Positions 41,595-53,264 of a DNA stretch of 64,000 nt are shown here, piece by piece. Every line of letters starts with the position of its first letter. Position 1 is the first letter of the stretch. This stretch comes from Hermatobates lingyangjiaoensis. Its lineage: Eukaryota > Arthropoda > Insecta > Hemiptera > Hermatobatidae. Location of the stretch: positions 373,001-437,000 of the forward strand of contig JAPFBL010000115.1 in NCBI GenBank assembly GCA_026182355.1, given 5' to 3'. The notes beneath the pieces are model-generated. The model did no database searches and was not told where the DNA came from. It was given only the letters and a program-made list of their open reading frames with translations. A program made the position numbers and the translations under genes.

Positions 41595-43347
41595 AATATA
41601 AGCTTATTTTTGTATACCACACCACTGATGCAAATAATCTCATTAGCATAACTATAGCAGTAGTAACATTTTTGAAAAGCCAAAGTAAAATTTTCTTGAC
41701 ACGAAATAATCTCCTACAAGAGAACATCGCTTTTGCTCAAATTAGCCAGTGGATTTCTTACATCGCTTACTTGACATCCTTCTATATTGAATATTTAAGA
41801 CAAATTTTTAAATTTAAAACAGGAAAATACTTTTATTTTCTCTGAAAAACATCATCAACATTGAAGAAAAAATGTCGTTTTAAGATCATTTATAATTAAG
41901 GATATAAGGTAATTACATTTATTAATCTTCAAACGAAAGATTTCAATTCTGAATTATGTTTTACATTTTTTGGTCTTTTATAGAATTATTATACTGGGAA
42001 TTTTATGACTTTTTAGTATTTAATAAAATCATTTTCCTTCCTTTTTGTCAAAATCATATATACAAATTTTTTCTGAGGGAGTGTTATCTTTTTCCTGCCT
42101 GCTGTACTCTGTTATAAGGTTGCTATGAATGTATATTGAGAAAAATTATATTAGTAATTAGCCAGTTTACATACTCAAATCAACGTCAAAGTCAGCTATT
42201 CAGTATAATTTAAAACTATTATAATTGGGAGCTTCTAATTTTTGAAAATAATAAATATGCTGGAATTTGTCAACAAACATAAATCCTCTTTCTTGAGGAA
42301 AGAGCCCATTCGTCACATTTCAATAGCATGGAAAGGTACTACAATTCACAAAGATGAAGTAATTATAACTGTTAAAGTTCTTATCAAGGGTGCAATATAT
42401 ACATTTATTAAAGCATTTTATGAGACAAATCCATCATACCACGGTATATCTCATATAAGTCAATAAATTATTCAAATTTTTCCATTATTAACATCAATTT
42501 TATCTCAGTGGATTCACTCAAATAAATTCTAAGTCAATGTGAAAAACATCAAAAATTTGACAAGTACAGCAGGTGATCTGTATCTGTTTGTATAGCAGTC
42601 AAGGATAAACAAACAGTTTTATAGCTTTATTGCTCTTTGCCGTGTTTGAAATTTCATGACTTTTTTTTTATGAATTGCTTGGTTGTTCCATTTTTGGTCA
42701 AATTTTCATGATTTTGTAAAGAGCCCTTTAGCGTCAAAAAAAGAATTCCTGAAAACAGATATTGTAGTGTAACGCCCCTTTGAAGAATGCAATTTTTAAA
42801 ACTATTATCTCAAGTCGTTCTCCACATAATTTTCTATCTGTTATAGTTCCATTTTGATCCGTTCAACGGTATGGCTAGTATCGCTCTCACAAGCTTTGAG
42901 ATTGAATTATAAGTCAAAATTTTTACATTTTATTGAAAAAAAAAATATTTCCCGTTGTTTTAAAATTCTATATATATTTTTCGTTTGTTACATTTGAGGC
43001 CTCCAAGATAATGCCAAAATTTGAAAACTCTAGAGTTAGCAGTTTGGGAGAAAAAAATGTTTTTTTTTAAACACGGTTTTTAGCAAAAAAAGTGATTTTC
43101 CCGTCATGCATAATTCTTCCCAAACAATAGAGATCTTCTACCCTATGAGGCCCATTTTTGTGTAAAATATCAACTTGATTCATCAAAGATTCTGGACCGT
43201 AGCGTAACAAGCAATGCTAACACACACACACAGTCATCATCGAAAAAACTTCATGAAACGACTTCTGGGACCTCAAAACATGTAATTCCGTCAAAATCTC
43301 GAGATCGAATTTTTTCACGATCACTATACTTTAGTTATAGTAAAGTA
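41595..43347 (+). mobile_element. T-type DNA repeat, 5'-truncated copy
   Basis: It matches 18950-20407 along its length (aagcttatttttgtataccac at the left, catcaattttatctcagtgg, acgatcactatactttag at the right). The left terminus is replaced by a TA tract. An open 74-codon frame at 42242-42466 is not conserved in the other copies. Confidence 0.78.
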
Positions 43348-43624
43348 AAAAGAAACTAACCACCATAAACTGAGAATTTTGGAAGCTATACAAATTCAAA
43401 AACTGAAACCATTCATTAATATTTAGGTCGAAAATAGTAGCAAAAATTTAATATTCTTTCACTGACATCAAGGGTATCTAGGAACTCTTATAGGTAAGTA
43501 ATTCAGACCGCGAGGACACTCACCCCACAGGATTAACGACCTGCCTATCTTAAACTTGAAGGAAAACAACCCCCACTGTCTTTACTTTGCATAAATAATA
43601 AACCAGGAAATTCACCCAAGATGT

Positions 43625-43690
43625 TATTAACGTCCTGAAGATGAATGTTGATTATTCGAAACATATCGACCATAGGAGATAATTGAAAAT
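43625..43690 (+). ncRNA. Hammerhead-like motif, unassigned family
   Basis: GTC, CTGAAGA (43635-43641), extra T, GAAT-loop-ATTC, GAA, ACATAT (imperfect palindrome), C, GAC. Core and helix I are intact. A second relic follows at 43808-43850 (CTGAAGA, GAACTTCG) with the GAAA position damaged. Confidence 0.55.
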
Positions 43691-44309
43691 TAACAGTGCA
43701 AACCGGATAGATAAATAATTGAAAAAAACATTAGAACACCTTAGTCATCTTCCACTCACAGTCCTGAACGAATGTACCTCTTCTTCTTCTTCCCTTCTAC
43801 TCTCTTCCTGAAGACGAACTTCGTTTCAAAGTATTGATCCTAGTAAGTGTTTTCGTTCTTTATGTTTTGTTTTGTTTTTTCAGTTATATATATATATATT
43901 TGTAAGTTTTGGGAACAGAGCTTCATTCAAACCGATTTCGTTAAATTCCATGCTTATTTTTAACCTCATACGTTTTCTACATCCTTTTCCTGATTATCTT
44001 AAACAAGTTTTCCATTCCTCTGATAAAATATAAATCAAACCACCGACGGATTTGATTTTAAGATCCGCGTCAAAGTTTCCGACGTTTCGTTCTACACTTA
44101 CCATTTTTAAGGAGAAATCATTAATAACAATATGCAAATTTTTTAAACCTATAACTATTATTAAAAAATCCATTATTAGGCTGAACTTTAGTAAGGTAAA
44201 TTTTAATGTATGATGAAGAATGGAGTACAACATAGATACAATTGTAATTTACAAAACTCACTGTCAGGCCTATACGAATATCCAAAAACATTAAACGTGG
44301 GTATAAAAG

Positions 44310-44315
44310 TTTATT
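44310..44315 (-). terminator. Candidate poly(A) signal of TRMT10A
   Basis: On the minus strand an AATAAA lies about 63 nt past the TAA. Position and spacing suit a short 3' UTR; no other support. Confidence 0.4.
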
Positions 44316-44377
44316 GGTAGTATCGAAAATGAAAAGGTCTTTTTTAAAAAAATAATACCAACACTTTTTAATGGAAT

Positions 44378-44535
44378 TTATTTTGGATCACTTTTTAAGT
44401 CAGTTTGAACCAAGTCAATATTAGGGGAATCCACAGCTGCGGATTTTTCAAAAGCACCTTTTCTTTCAGGTATGACTTTAAACAAAGCATCTTTCCATGA
44501 TAGTCCATTAGCAACGTTTGCAATTATGTCAAACA
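44378..44535 (-). CDS. TRMT10A: TRMT10A last exon
   Basis: Acceptor tattttcag. It encodes VFDIIANVANGLSWKDALF, KVIPERKGAFEKSAAVDSPN and a short tail ending DLKSDPK, then TAA at 44380-44378. The intron before it is about 2.5 kb. Confidence 0.93.
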
Positions 44536-47500
44536 CTGAAAATAAAACATCAATTAATAAAAAGCGAAAATGGAAAACAATATGGATATTTAACTTATAT
44601 ATAATTTTAAAACTATTTTCATTCTTTTGTAAATATAATCCACTTTAAACTATACTAAAATGTTAATAAGTTTTTACAAATATGAACAAAAATAATAGAT
44701 GTAGTATTATATTTCAATTAAAAAAGAAAGTCACCGTCCTAAAAGTTGTCATATATAGCGTTTTTGTTTATGGTCAAAACATGCTTAAAATCTACATTTA
44801 AGTTATAATATTTTTGAGGGTTTAGGTCTAAGGATTTTAACTACTTCTGCCAACATTGCGACGTAGATATAAATCTTCGTAAGAGATAAAAGCATGCTTT
44901 TACAATTAGTGCTAATACTCCAACAATTTTGGTTATTGTTTACATTTATACATATGCTCTAAATTTTAAATTTATAAATGAAGGTTAACTGGAAATGTAG
45001 TAATTAATAATATGGTATGACAACTATAGATTCGCATTTTTACAGATAGTTTTATGGTTTTACATTTTTTTCACAACTACAGAATCAATATTTGCTTACC
45101 GTGGAAATCTATTCTATTTTCAACATTCCTTCATTAAAGTATAGTTAAATGAAGGAATTTAACTACACCTTAATGAAACAATGTTGAACATAGAACAGAT
45201 TTCCGAGGTAAGCAAATATTGACCTCTGTAGTTCTGGAAAAAAGTAAAACACTATTGTAAGTGAGAATCCATAGTTGTCACACTACATTATTAATGACTA
45301 CCTTTCTAGTTACCATTTATTTATAAATTTAAAAATTAGACTATAAATAAGTGTAGACAACAACCAAAATTGTTATAGTAATAGTGATAATTGTAAAAAC
45401 ACGTTTTTAGCCCTGAGAAAGACAAATATACTCTAAATGTTGGCGAAAGAAGTAGTTTAAAAACCCCAAAAAATCTTATATCTTGTGAATAGTGGATCAA
45501 GAAAAGAAAATCAAGATGAATATAAGCATACTAAATTGACTACCCATTATCCTTTGTGTTACTCAAAACTTTTATCAATAGGTATTGAAATTAATTCACT
45601 AAACATGATTAACAGGGATAATTTTAATTGTAGTTTCTTGTTATTAAGGCACGAAAACAGATTTTTATATGGCCCAAGTTTTTGATAGAGTATTCCCAAC
45701 ATGGTTCAAGATATTAAGCATAGTTAGCAAAATAAAAAGCATTTATTTTATGACATAAATAAATAAAGCACCAATTCAAGTTATATACACTCTCAAGAAT
45801 TTTTAAAACGAAACAAAACTTGTAAATTGAAATATTCAATTTATTTACCCAACATAAAATAATATTAATGAAAGGAATGTGCCTTTATAAAATGACTTTA
45901 GAACATTCGTATTTTATCTGACAGTTGTGTTCAAGTTTGTTTCTAAAATTATTTATTTTTAACCTCTAATGTAGTAGTTTATTATATATTTGCTACATTT
46001 TTTATACTAAATTTGCACTACTGTTATCAGCGAACACGCAAGCCACTGGGCTACTCTGGCTCCATGTCTTTATTTTATTACCAGTGTTTATATTTCGAAA
46101 ATTTTAAATTCAAAATCTTTTTTTTTTTACATTTATTTTTAAAATATATGTGAGCTACCCTGGCTCCATGCCTTTAGTTTATTACCAGTGTTTATATTAC
46201 AAAATATTAAATTAAAAAAAATTTTGTTGTTACATTTATATATAATACATTTGCACTACTGCCATGGGCGAGCACGCAAGACACTTGCTACCCTGGCACC
46301 AATTTTGGGAATATAGTGATAATTTTCTTTCATTTAACATTATTTAGGTAATAAATAATATATATTTCATTTCAGGTCTCTATTTCCAGGGAAAATGGGT
46401 GAACAAGCAATCAATCTCACGAACTTTATATATAGAGATATGATGAAACCACAAAAAGATATGGGAAAAAAGAGTAAGATCTTTCAACCTGTTTTGATTT
46501 CTTCCCATAAACCATTCAGCCTTTCGACCATTATATGGAACAAAGCAGAGCAGGTCGATGTTTTTTACGTGGCGCCCTTTAGCCACGCCGTGATACTCAA
46601 CAATATTCGCAAATCAAATTTGCGGTCTTGCATTTCACGGCGCATCCAAGGTGGACCTCGCGGAGGCGGGCATCCACGACAGACATCACACAAAACAAAA
46701 ACAAAAATAAACACAAAAGCAAACAATAATGTAAAAATAATACATAATAAAAACAGAGCCTTGTATCAGAAGAAGTCACTTCTTTCTGTCATAAAACAAA
46801 ACAAAATATTGCCTACCTTATTTAGGCTAAATAAGATAAGATCTTTCAACCGTAACAAGCGTTCTTCGTCAGAGTCAAATACCCTTGTTACGGTTGAAAG
46901 ATCTTAGTCTTGTTTTCCCCATTTTTTTTGTCGTTTGATCATTGATTGTCATTTCACGTGTTTCTGTTAAATCTTTTTATATATAAAGGTATGTAGAAAG
47001 GTCCCAATCTTACGTACTGGCTATAAATAAAAAACGAAAGACTACCATCTAAATGGTGAGACTTTACCGTGATTTATTGCTAAGACTTTGCGCGTCTTCA
47101 TTCCAATATTCTCCGAAATAGGCAGTCGGCCATGATCAATTTTTAGTTCCTCAGCAACATCTAAACAAAGACCCTGTAATAAATTGATTAGTTTTATTAA
47201 TAACTAATCCTCAGAATCGGAAACAACTTTGCTTTATTTTTCTACTTATAAAAATGTAATTTTTACCTTATGGGCATTATGATCCACAAGACCTCCAATT
47301 ATAAATATTTTATCTTCATCCAAACTATTAATAACATTGTCAGAATCACTTGTTAAGTAAATCAATTTATCTCTATCAAATAAGTCTATGAATTTCTCAA
47401 CATGAAAATGGACCTGAAAAAACTGAATCTTCTTAATCCTTTTGCATGGTAATATCTCTTATTTCCATGTAGAGTACGATTAAAAACATTCTCTAAAATA

Positions 47501-49767
47501 AGTTATTCTACAAACGCAGCAGATTATTACGTAACGAAATGATGATTGTATTCGGTTGCTTCACCGAGCTTCATACGTAATTATGAAAAGTGATTCACAA
47601 ACAGTCACTTTTTTTGCACCATTGACAAAATAAACACAATTAATGTATATGGCTAGATACCTACTAAGATTTGTCAGTTTGAGGACTACATAAGACTATA
47701 GTTTGTCCCTCTTATCTCCCCCGAAGGAGTAAATCCGTTTATTTTGGAATCAAGGCTTATCCAAAGGTGAGTAAGAGTATTCTCGCTTAGTTCTCACGAG
47801 GACTGCTCCATACCAACTAGTAAAATAATGTAATGTACATTTGAAACTATGTTTCAAAAATTTGTTCACTTTTGCTAAATATTTCTATATATTCTGGTGT
47901 TGAGAGTTTCGCAAAATAAAAGTCCGTCTTCCAGGTCTTTATCATACATACTGAAAAAAAACAAAATAAATAACCGAATCCTAAACTTTTAATGATCCCC
48001 ATTTCTATGCTTCTATAATTCAGATATATATTGAGGTCTTGAAATATATTTTATGTAATTAGTGAATGTTCTGGATATATAACCCCCCCGACGTGCCTTC
48101 ACCTTGTCGTGGTGGGGGGGGGGGGGGGGCTTAACATGCCTGAGTGATTGTTCCCTCACGGCATGAACTAAGAAAGGCACAACCGGGCATCCGCAGATGG
48201 AAAGACCACTAAATCGCGCGCTTGCTTGGAGAGCTGTCCATTTGTATCAAGTTAGGGCAGCCAATATCTGCTTTTTTCCTTACTGCGGTACCACAATAGC
48301 AGCTTTATTTTGGAATGTTGTGTTCTTGGACTGTCACCCACAGGTGAAAAGTCCACTCAGTCATGCACTGGCTTCAGGTCTCCGACCCCTACCTCTTTTC
48401 TTCTTTCGTCTAGCTCCTGACTTTCTTGCTACTTTTTTCTCGACCTTTAGTAGAAATTAGTAACTTTTGTTGCCCATCAGGCTTAAGGTTTATCTGGACG
48501 TTGGTTGTCAGAGACCGGTTACAGCGGACTTATGCTTGTTTGGTTGGCCATGGTAAAGTTAATGGTTGTATGCTTCTCCATCCTTCTCTTGTAACATCCT
48601 TTCTTCAACCTTTACTATTTGCCTTACATACCTATTCTTTCCTGGCTTTCTCAGCTCTTATTCTGCCACTCTTTCCATTCCATTTTAATTTTTCATTTAA
48701 TTTCCTTTGCTGATCTACATCAGAAAGATAGCACTTGCTGATGGAGATAACCTCGTCTCTGTGAAGTTCACACTGAACACTTACAGAGACCGTCCCATTT
48801 TTCTCATCGTTAGAATGTGATTGGTTTAGCGTGACGTGGTAAAAGGCATCTACGTTAAAAAAACATCAAGCCTGCCTGCTTCATCATGGTATGATCGAAA
48901 GGTCAAGGAAACAGGTTTAAATGCTTTCATTTGAGATAACCTAACCTATCTAAACTACTCGATATCATGTACGGGTCCCGAGGTCTGAAGTTCGTAAAGG
49001 CTCCTCCTATGCGCTTAGAGACTGTTTATCTTTCACCTGAAAATCCTATCCCCCATTTCAATTCAAACCCCAAACCATTTGTATCAGCAATATCAAACAA
49101 ACCGAAAATTTTTACAATTCCAAGAAAAAGTATATATTGACTCTTAAAAACACCACGTTCAACTGGTTTCTTTTGAATAAACATTTACAAAATTATTTTC
49201 ATTTGTCTATATAATTAACTTATACAATTCACTACTGAAACAATCTTCCTTAATAGAAAATATTACTGACTGAAACAAGCAAAGTCTATTTCAGAGGATA
49301 AGGAAGACCTAAAATTATAGTAAAGTATGTTCTTCTTCAAAGAACTTACGACATACATCCCAATTAGTATAACCTGTGTTTTTCTCCATTTCTAATTTAG
49401 TTATTCCGTCAAAACTGGTAACATGAAATTGCACAGGATTCATAAGTCGTCTATTGGTGCAATAGCAGAATCCAATTTGTTTGAGGCACTTACTTAAGTC
49501 CTGAAATTAGATTAAAAAAAAACTTATCAAGAAATATAAAAATATAATATTATTTAAAAAATGAACTAAAATAATGTATTACAATGATCAATGATGGTTT
49601 AAAATAACATCAATGGACAACAAAGAAACAAGTTTAAGTCGTTTTGACTTGTTATTCTTTAAAAGAAAAAAAAAACAATCATGCGAAACGAGGAGAAAAT
49701 TACTCCACGATAGTTTTTTGTTGTTTACCTTGATGGTGTGAGGCTATAATAATAACATTATAATAAC

Positions 49768-49817
<50 letters not shown>

Positions 49818-50869
49818 TAACATTCATTAAAAAATGTTGAATTACAAGTAGCTATTACATTGTAGTTTCTTTGGTGATTTTAGCGGAATGTAACATTTGA
49901 CTAAAAGGAGTTTAGTTGCATTCTATAAAATGACATCTAATTTAATTTGATATTTTACGAAAGGCATTTACACATGGGAAAGGGATTCTTATACGGGAAA
50001 TTCAGTCAACTAATATTATATTTAAAATGTTCCTAAATATCTTTTCACTGGAGGGAGAAATGCAAATGGAACACAAATATATTGAGACATTGTTTATCGA
50101 TTTACTTGATCGAGATTGTTAAATGATTTCAACAAATATGTATCTAAACAGTGTAAAATATATAACAGATTAAGAATAATTATAGTAGCTACTGACATTA
50201 GTTTTTACATGCATATTGTTTAGTGCCACTGAGGTTAGTATAATTTTAATTCAAAAATAAATATCATCTTACTCCGAATACTGTATTGGGAATAGTTCCA
50301 CCGGGTTCGGACGCTGTTCATCTTCAAAAACTTTGTTATATTTCACCTCAGATGAACGATTGTCGAAGATGGTCAATGTCGAAAACCGGTAAAAGTACTT
50401 AAACACCAATATACCCAGTAGGGCGACTTATTTCTCAATGCAAACTATAGTGTTTGATAAGTACAAACAAAAACATCATACCTTCTCACTCATTAAGTGA
50501 CTAAAGGAGCAGTCTATAATCACAGAGAGTTTACACAAACTTGTAGACATTCTGGTCCTTTTTAAAACTTTCCTTGTTGGACCCAAACTAATGTTATTAA
50601 GTTTTGCTTCTGCTTTTCGTTTCTTGAGCCTTTGTTTTTCCATTGCTCTACAATTAAATTCATTGTACTCTTACTAAGTTCATACAAAAACAATGAAATT
50701 CATATTTGAAAAACAATGTAGATAACTACTCTTATAAACATAAATAATTGATACAATACCTTTTAATAGGCTTAATTTCTAACCATTTTTGTTTCTTAAT
50801 AATTTTTTTCATTTTTCTTTTGGAAAGTACAACTTCCTCTGTTGTTTCAGGGGTATCTCTCGTTTCCAT
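44378..50869 (-). CDS. TRMT10A: TRMT10A-like tRNA (guanine-9-N1) methyltransferase, complete, 6 exons
   Basis: Minus-strand exons 50869-50760, 50647-50482, 49500-49357, 47413-47267, 47173-47068 and 44535-44378 join in phase into 276 residues. TRMT10A/Trm10 are SPOUT-fold enzymes that methylate N1 of G9 in tRNA using SAM. Order: Lys-rich N-terminus (VLSKRKMKKIIKKQKWLE, KQRLKKRKAEAK), core start SVIIDCSFSHLM, NRRLMNPVQFHVTS, LIYLTSDSDNVINSL, IIGGLVDHNAHK containing the conserved Asp of the family, KTRKVLAINHVFDIIANV, and WKDALFKVIPERKG. It resembles TRMT10A/B more than mitochondrial TRMT10C. It is shorter than human TRMT10A (about 339 aa), mainly because the acidic C-terminal tail is short. The start is the first ATG of exon 1. 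All junctions are GT..AG. Confidence 0.95.
46020..46300 (-). repeat. Three tandem tRNA-like SINE heads
   Basis: Minus strand: ggagccagagtagcccagtg (46028-46063), a shorter middle copy (46152-46172) and ggtgccagggtagcaagtgt (46266-46302), about 110 bp apart with shared AT-rich spacers (attaccagtgtttatatt). tagcccagtgg matches an A box; no B box seen. Confidence 0.55.
46425..46495 (-). repeat. H1 arm fragment
   Basis: gatgaaaccacaaaaagata ... taagatctttcaacc, cut off before the hammerhead core; probably the partner of 46828-46985, separated by a 330-bp insertion of unknown nature. Confidence 0.6.
46828..46985. repeat. Foldback repeat, family H1, partly collapsed
   Basis: The minus arm has an intact core (CTGACGA, GAAA; about 46836-46876) with one helix II mismatch. 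The plus arm has lost CTGACGA (joined directly at acccttgttacggttgaa). The outer hairpin and TA tract are present on the right. Confidence 0.75.
47068..47173 (-). CDS. TRMT10A: TRMT10A exon 5
   Basis: Acceptor tttattacag, donor gtaaag. It encodes GLCLDVAEELKIDHGRLPIS, ENIGMKTRKVLAINH, part of the trefoil-knot region. It ends one base into the Val codon completed by exon 6. Confidence 0.93.
47267..47413 (-). CDS. TRMT10A: TRMT10A exon 4: SAM-binding core with GLVDHN
   Basis: Acceptor cagttttttcag, donor gtaaaa. It encodes VHFHVEKFIDLFDRDKLIYL, TSDSDNVINSLDEDKIF and IIGGLVDHNAHK. The Asp in GLVDHN corresponds to the conserved active-site Asp of Trm10. 49 whole codons. Confidence 0.95.
48080..48960 (+). 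mobile_element. Non-LTR retrotransposon-like fragment
   Basis: Starts ccccgacgtgccttcacctt-gtcgtggtgggg (with an 18-base G run), a GC-rich phrase I associate with 5' ends of arthropod non-LTR elements, and ends in gataacctaacctatc, like the LINE tail at 26640. No intact frame. It lies in TRMT10A intron 3, plus orientation. Confidence 0.45.
49357..49500 (-). CDS. TRMT10A: TRMT10A exon 3
   Basis: Acceptor taatttcag, donor gtatgt. It encodes DLSKCLKQIGFCYCTNRRLM, NPVQFHVTSFDGITKLEM and NTGYTNWD. The exon is 48 whole codons. Confidence 0.92.
49761..49813. repeat. (TAA)n microsatellite
   Basis: About 17 TAA units with rare interruptions, in TRMT10A intron 2. Confidence 0.95.
50482..50647 (-). 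CDS. TRMT10A: TRMT10A exon 2: basic helix and start of SPOUT core
   Basis: Acceptor taattgtag, donor gtatga. It encodes AMEKQRLKKRKAEAKLNN, then LCKLSVIIDCSFSHLMSEK. The basic segment probably contacts tRNA, by family analogy. A 33-bp piece of this exon recurs at 51288-51320. Confidence 0.93.
50760..50869 (-). CDS. TRMT10A: TRMT10A exon 1
   Basis: ATG at 50869-50867. It encodes METRDTPETTEEVVLSKRKM, then the Lys-rich KKIIKKQKWLEIKPIK, ending two bases into an Arg codon before donor gtattg. Confidence 0.9.
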
Positions 50870-51194
50870 TGCATTCAATATTTAAAATAAAACAATCACA
50901 ATAAAATTCATATATGTTTTTCAGTAACCTCCCAATGTAGGTAATACTCATAATTAACCTATCAGGAGGTTATATTTAGTTTGACATTCATCAGGCAGTC
51001 TGATAGACTTGATTGACTATCATACCCCAAAATTGGACAAATGAATGTAAAATATTGAAATTTAAATGAAGTCATTTTTATGAGTATATCCAGCTTTGGA
51101 GCATAAATGCACCTTCTACAATTACGCTTGTTCGTTTATAGTTTAGTCGTTTCAAGAATAATTCCTATTTATTCCTCATCTTAAACATCCTAAA

Positions 51195-51720
51195 AGATAT
51201 TTATTATATGTAGTTTGTATGTATCTCTTTCTTGTTCTTGAGAAGGTTATTGAATTTTTCTTCATATTATTGAGTTCTTCTAATAAATCTGCTTTTCGTT
51301 TCTTGAGCCTTTGTTTTTCCTACGAGAATTTATAGTATTTCCATACTAGATTTCTCGTATTTGCGGACCTTTTGGATTTTCTGGGCATGATTCTTCGGAA
51401 ATCTTGTAGTAAGGCCAGATGTTTTGAAAGGTTATTAGAAGTCTTTCAAGATATATTAACGTACCGTTTCAAGGTAACGCTGTACCGTTGACTGTTTTAC
51501 GTCTCTATAATTGAGGTAGGACTCCATAAATACGAAATCCTTCAAGACCTGCTCATCTTGTAAACTGAGATTTCTTCTATATTCTATAATAGAGCCTTAA
51601 CAATTCTTCTGGTCTATAACCTTAGAAAACCATCTTTCGAATTATTTTCTTATGTAGATGCTATTATTTATTAAAACTCAAATAGATTTCTCTAACTCAT
51701 GATTTAAATTTAATTAAAAT
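51195..51720 (-). pseudogene. Coding-like relic upstream of TRMT10A, with exon 2 fragment
   Basis: Positions 51288-51320 are identical to 33 bp of TRMT10A exon 2 (50609-50641). In the same frame the copy continues EKQRLKKRKADLLEELNNMK after an acceptor-like tcgtag, then leaves exon 2 similarity. Further upstream (51480-51590, minus) short open pieces such as LSLQDEQVLKDFVFMESYL, NYRDVKQSTVQRYLETV look protein-like but have stops between them. I do not recognise their family. It may be a decayed duplicated exon or an unrelated pseudogene. Confidence 0.4.
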
Positions 51721-51984
51721 AGTGGTGAAAACTATTTTCAAATATGTTGTCTTAGGCATCTTCTGTTTCTTTCCTGATATTTATACTTTATTAAATCCTG
51801 AAACAAATTTACACCAATATGGAGGACTGTGTCCAAACTTTCAGATTCAGTTGTTCCCTTCACCTGACTCAGCCATGTTCAATTACACACTAAATTACGT
51901 CTTGGACCTTGTCAATTAACAAATAATATTAATAATTTTAGCGAAATACAATTGAATATACCACTGTCAAATAAATAATCCAAC

Positions 51985-52892
51985 AACCAGGCAGAGCAAC
52001 TCGCAATATTGCAAGCGGTCATCTGGGCAACGGGGACAGTAGAGGTCGGCTGCTCGGTCCGCATAAACACAGATAGCAGGATTACTCTAGAATGTCTACA
52101 GGGCAACAAAAATCATTCACCTTTGATCAACTTAATAAGACAAAAACTGGACAGTTTAAAAGCAAGGGCAACAGTTTATTTTACCTGGGTCAAGAGCCAC
52201 ATTGGTATAGAAGGGAACGAGTTGGCTGACCAGCTGGCCAAAAGAGCGGCCCAACAGATAAATACAGAGCCAATCTACTCTCACATGCCAAACACTGCCC
52301 TCAAGCAGTGGGCCCATGAACGTAGCATGGAGTGCTGGCAGAAGTTGTGGGAAGAGGCGACCAATGCTCAACTTACAAAAAGATTTCTACCATCTGTCAG
52401 TCAGAGAAAGAAAAAGAACCTCAAAGTGAACTGGAGACTGACCCAGTTTCTAACAGGGCATGGGAGATTTGGCCACTATCTGCACCGCCTGAAACTTGTC
52501 AACTGTCCAGGGTGTAGCTGTGACGGTAGGACACCTCAAACAGTTCAACACCTCCTGTTCGACTGCGTTGAGTTAAACTCAGAGAGGAGTAGGATGGAGA
52601 GAAAAGTGGTGACTGCCGGAGGTGCGTGGCCCCCGCAGCTTGCAGCTTTGTTGGAGGAGGGCCTAGTCGGTGCCTTCGGGGAAGTGGTTAACAAATATTT
52701 TAATTTACTGGGTTGATTATGATAGCCTGTATTATCTGTGTGCTCTGTTGTCATTTTGGTTATTTTGTTGTTGTTTAAGCTGTATTTTCATAGCATGATG
52801 GAGATTGTTGTGTAGCATTGAAGATTTTGATGCGTGTGATGCCTTCGGGTGGAGCATGCTGTTTTCTGACAAAAAAAAAAAAAAAAAAAAAT
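51985..52892 (+). mobile_element. R1-clade-like LINE, 5'-truncated, with RNase H and poly(A)
   Basis: An open frame, beginning before the first ATG (52009) and ending at 52716, encodes an RNase H domain: NQAEQLAILQAVIWATG (catalytic Glu), RINTDSRITLECLQG (catalytic Asp), TWVKSHIGIEGNELADQLAK (third Asp). It continues to FGHYLHRLKLVNCPGCSC and HLLFDCVEL, a CxC..HxxxxC knuckle seen at ORF2 ends of R1/I-type non-LTR elements. A 3' UTR of about 155 bp leads to a run of about 21 A. The reverse transcriptase is missing, so it cannot move. The intact frame suggests a fairly recent insertion. Confidence 0.85.
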
Positions 52893-53264
52893 CAAAACAA
52901 CTTAGGTTTGATATCATTGGAAGAATTTAAAATCAATTCTTAATCACTTCATCATAATACTCAACATTTTAATTACGAGGTTAGAAATCCTTACTTTGTA
53001 AAAAAATAAGTAATTGTTTTTTAAATTGCTTTAATAAAACATACACAAAAATATCAAATTTTTTGTTACATAATTTTTCATATATACATACATACATAAA
53101 AACTATTTTACAAATACATTGAATTGCTTGAGATATAATTTAAATCGCTAATTTCATAAAACTAGACACATTTACGGGCTTGTAAATATTATTAATTATT
53201 TCACTAAACTTGAAGTAAATAAAAAGTTTTGGTTTTAGCTTTTTTTTTTTTTAGATAAATTTCA
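52893..53264. other. WDR18 downstream/3' UTR region
   Basis: AT-rich and non-coding. No clear AATAAA on the minus strand within 100 nt of the stop. Confidence 0.4.

Larger units (their letters stand above)
44536..47067. other. TRMT10A intron 5: repeat relics
   Basis: It holds a 45060-45260 inverted repeat (taccgtggaaatctattcta / tagaacagatttccgaggta), three SINE-head-like units (46020-46300) and H1 relics. No exon beyond those listed. Confidence 0.5.

Noticed and set aside
42242..42466. 74-codon frame MKIINMLEFVNKHKSS
   Set aside because: Inside a T-type repeat; the other copies do not keep the frame.
46395..46907. 170-codon open frame on the plus strand
   Set aside because: It begins and ends in H1 repeat arms and has no recognisable domain; composition is low-complexity Lys/Asn.
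48197..48713. Two open frames after the G-run, possible secreted or membrane protein
   Set aside because: They lie in a non-LTR-like fragment, overlap in different frames and show no conserved domain.
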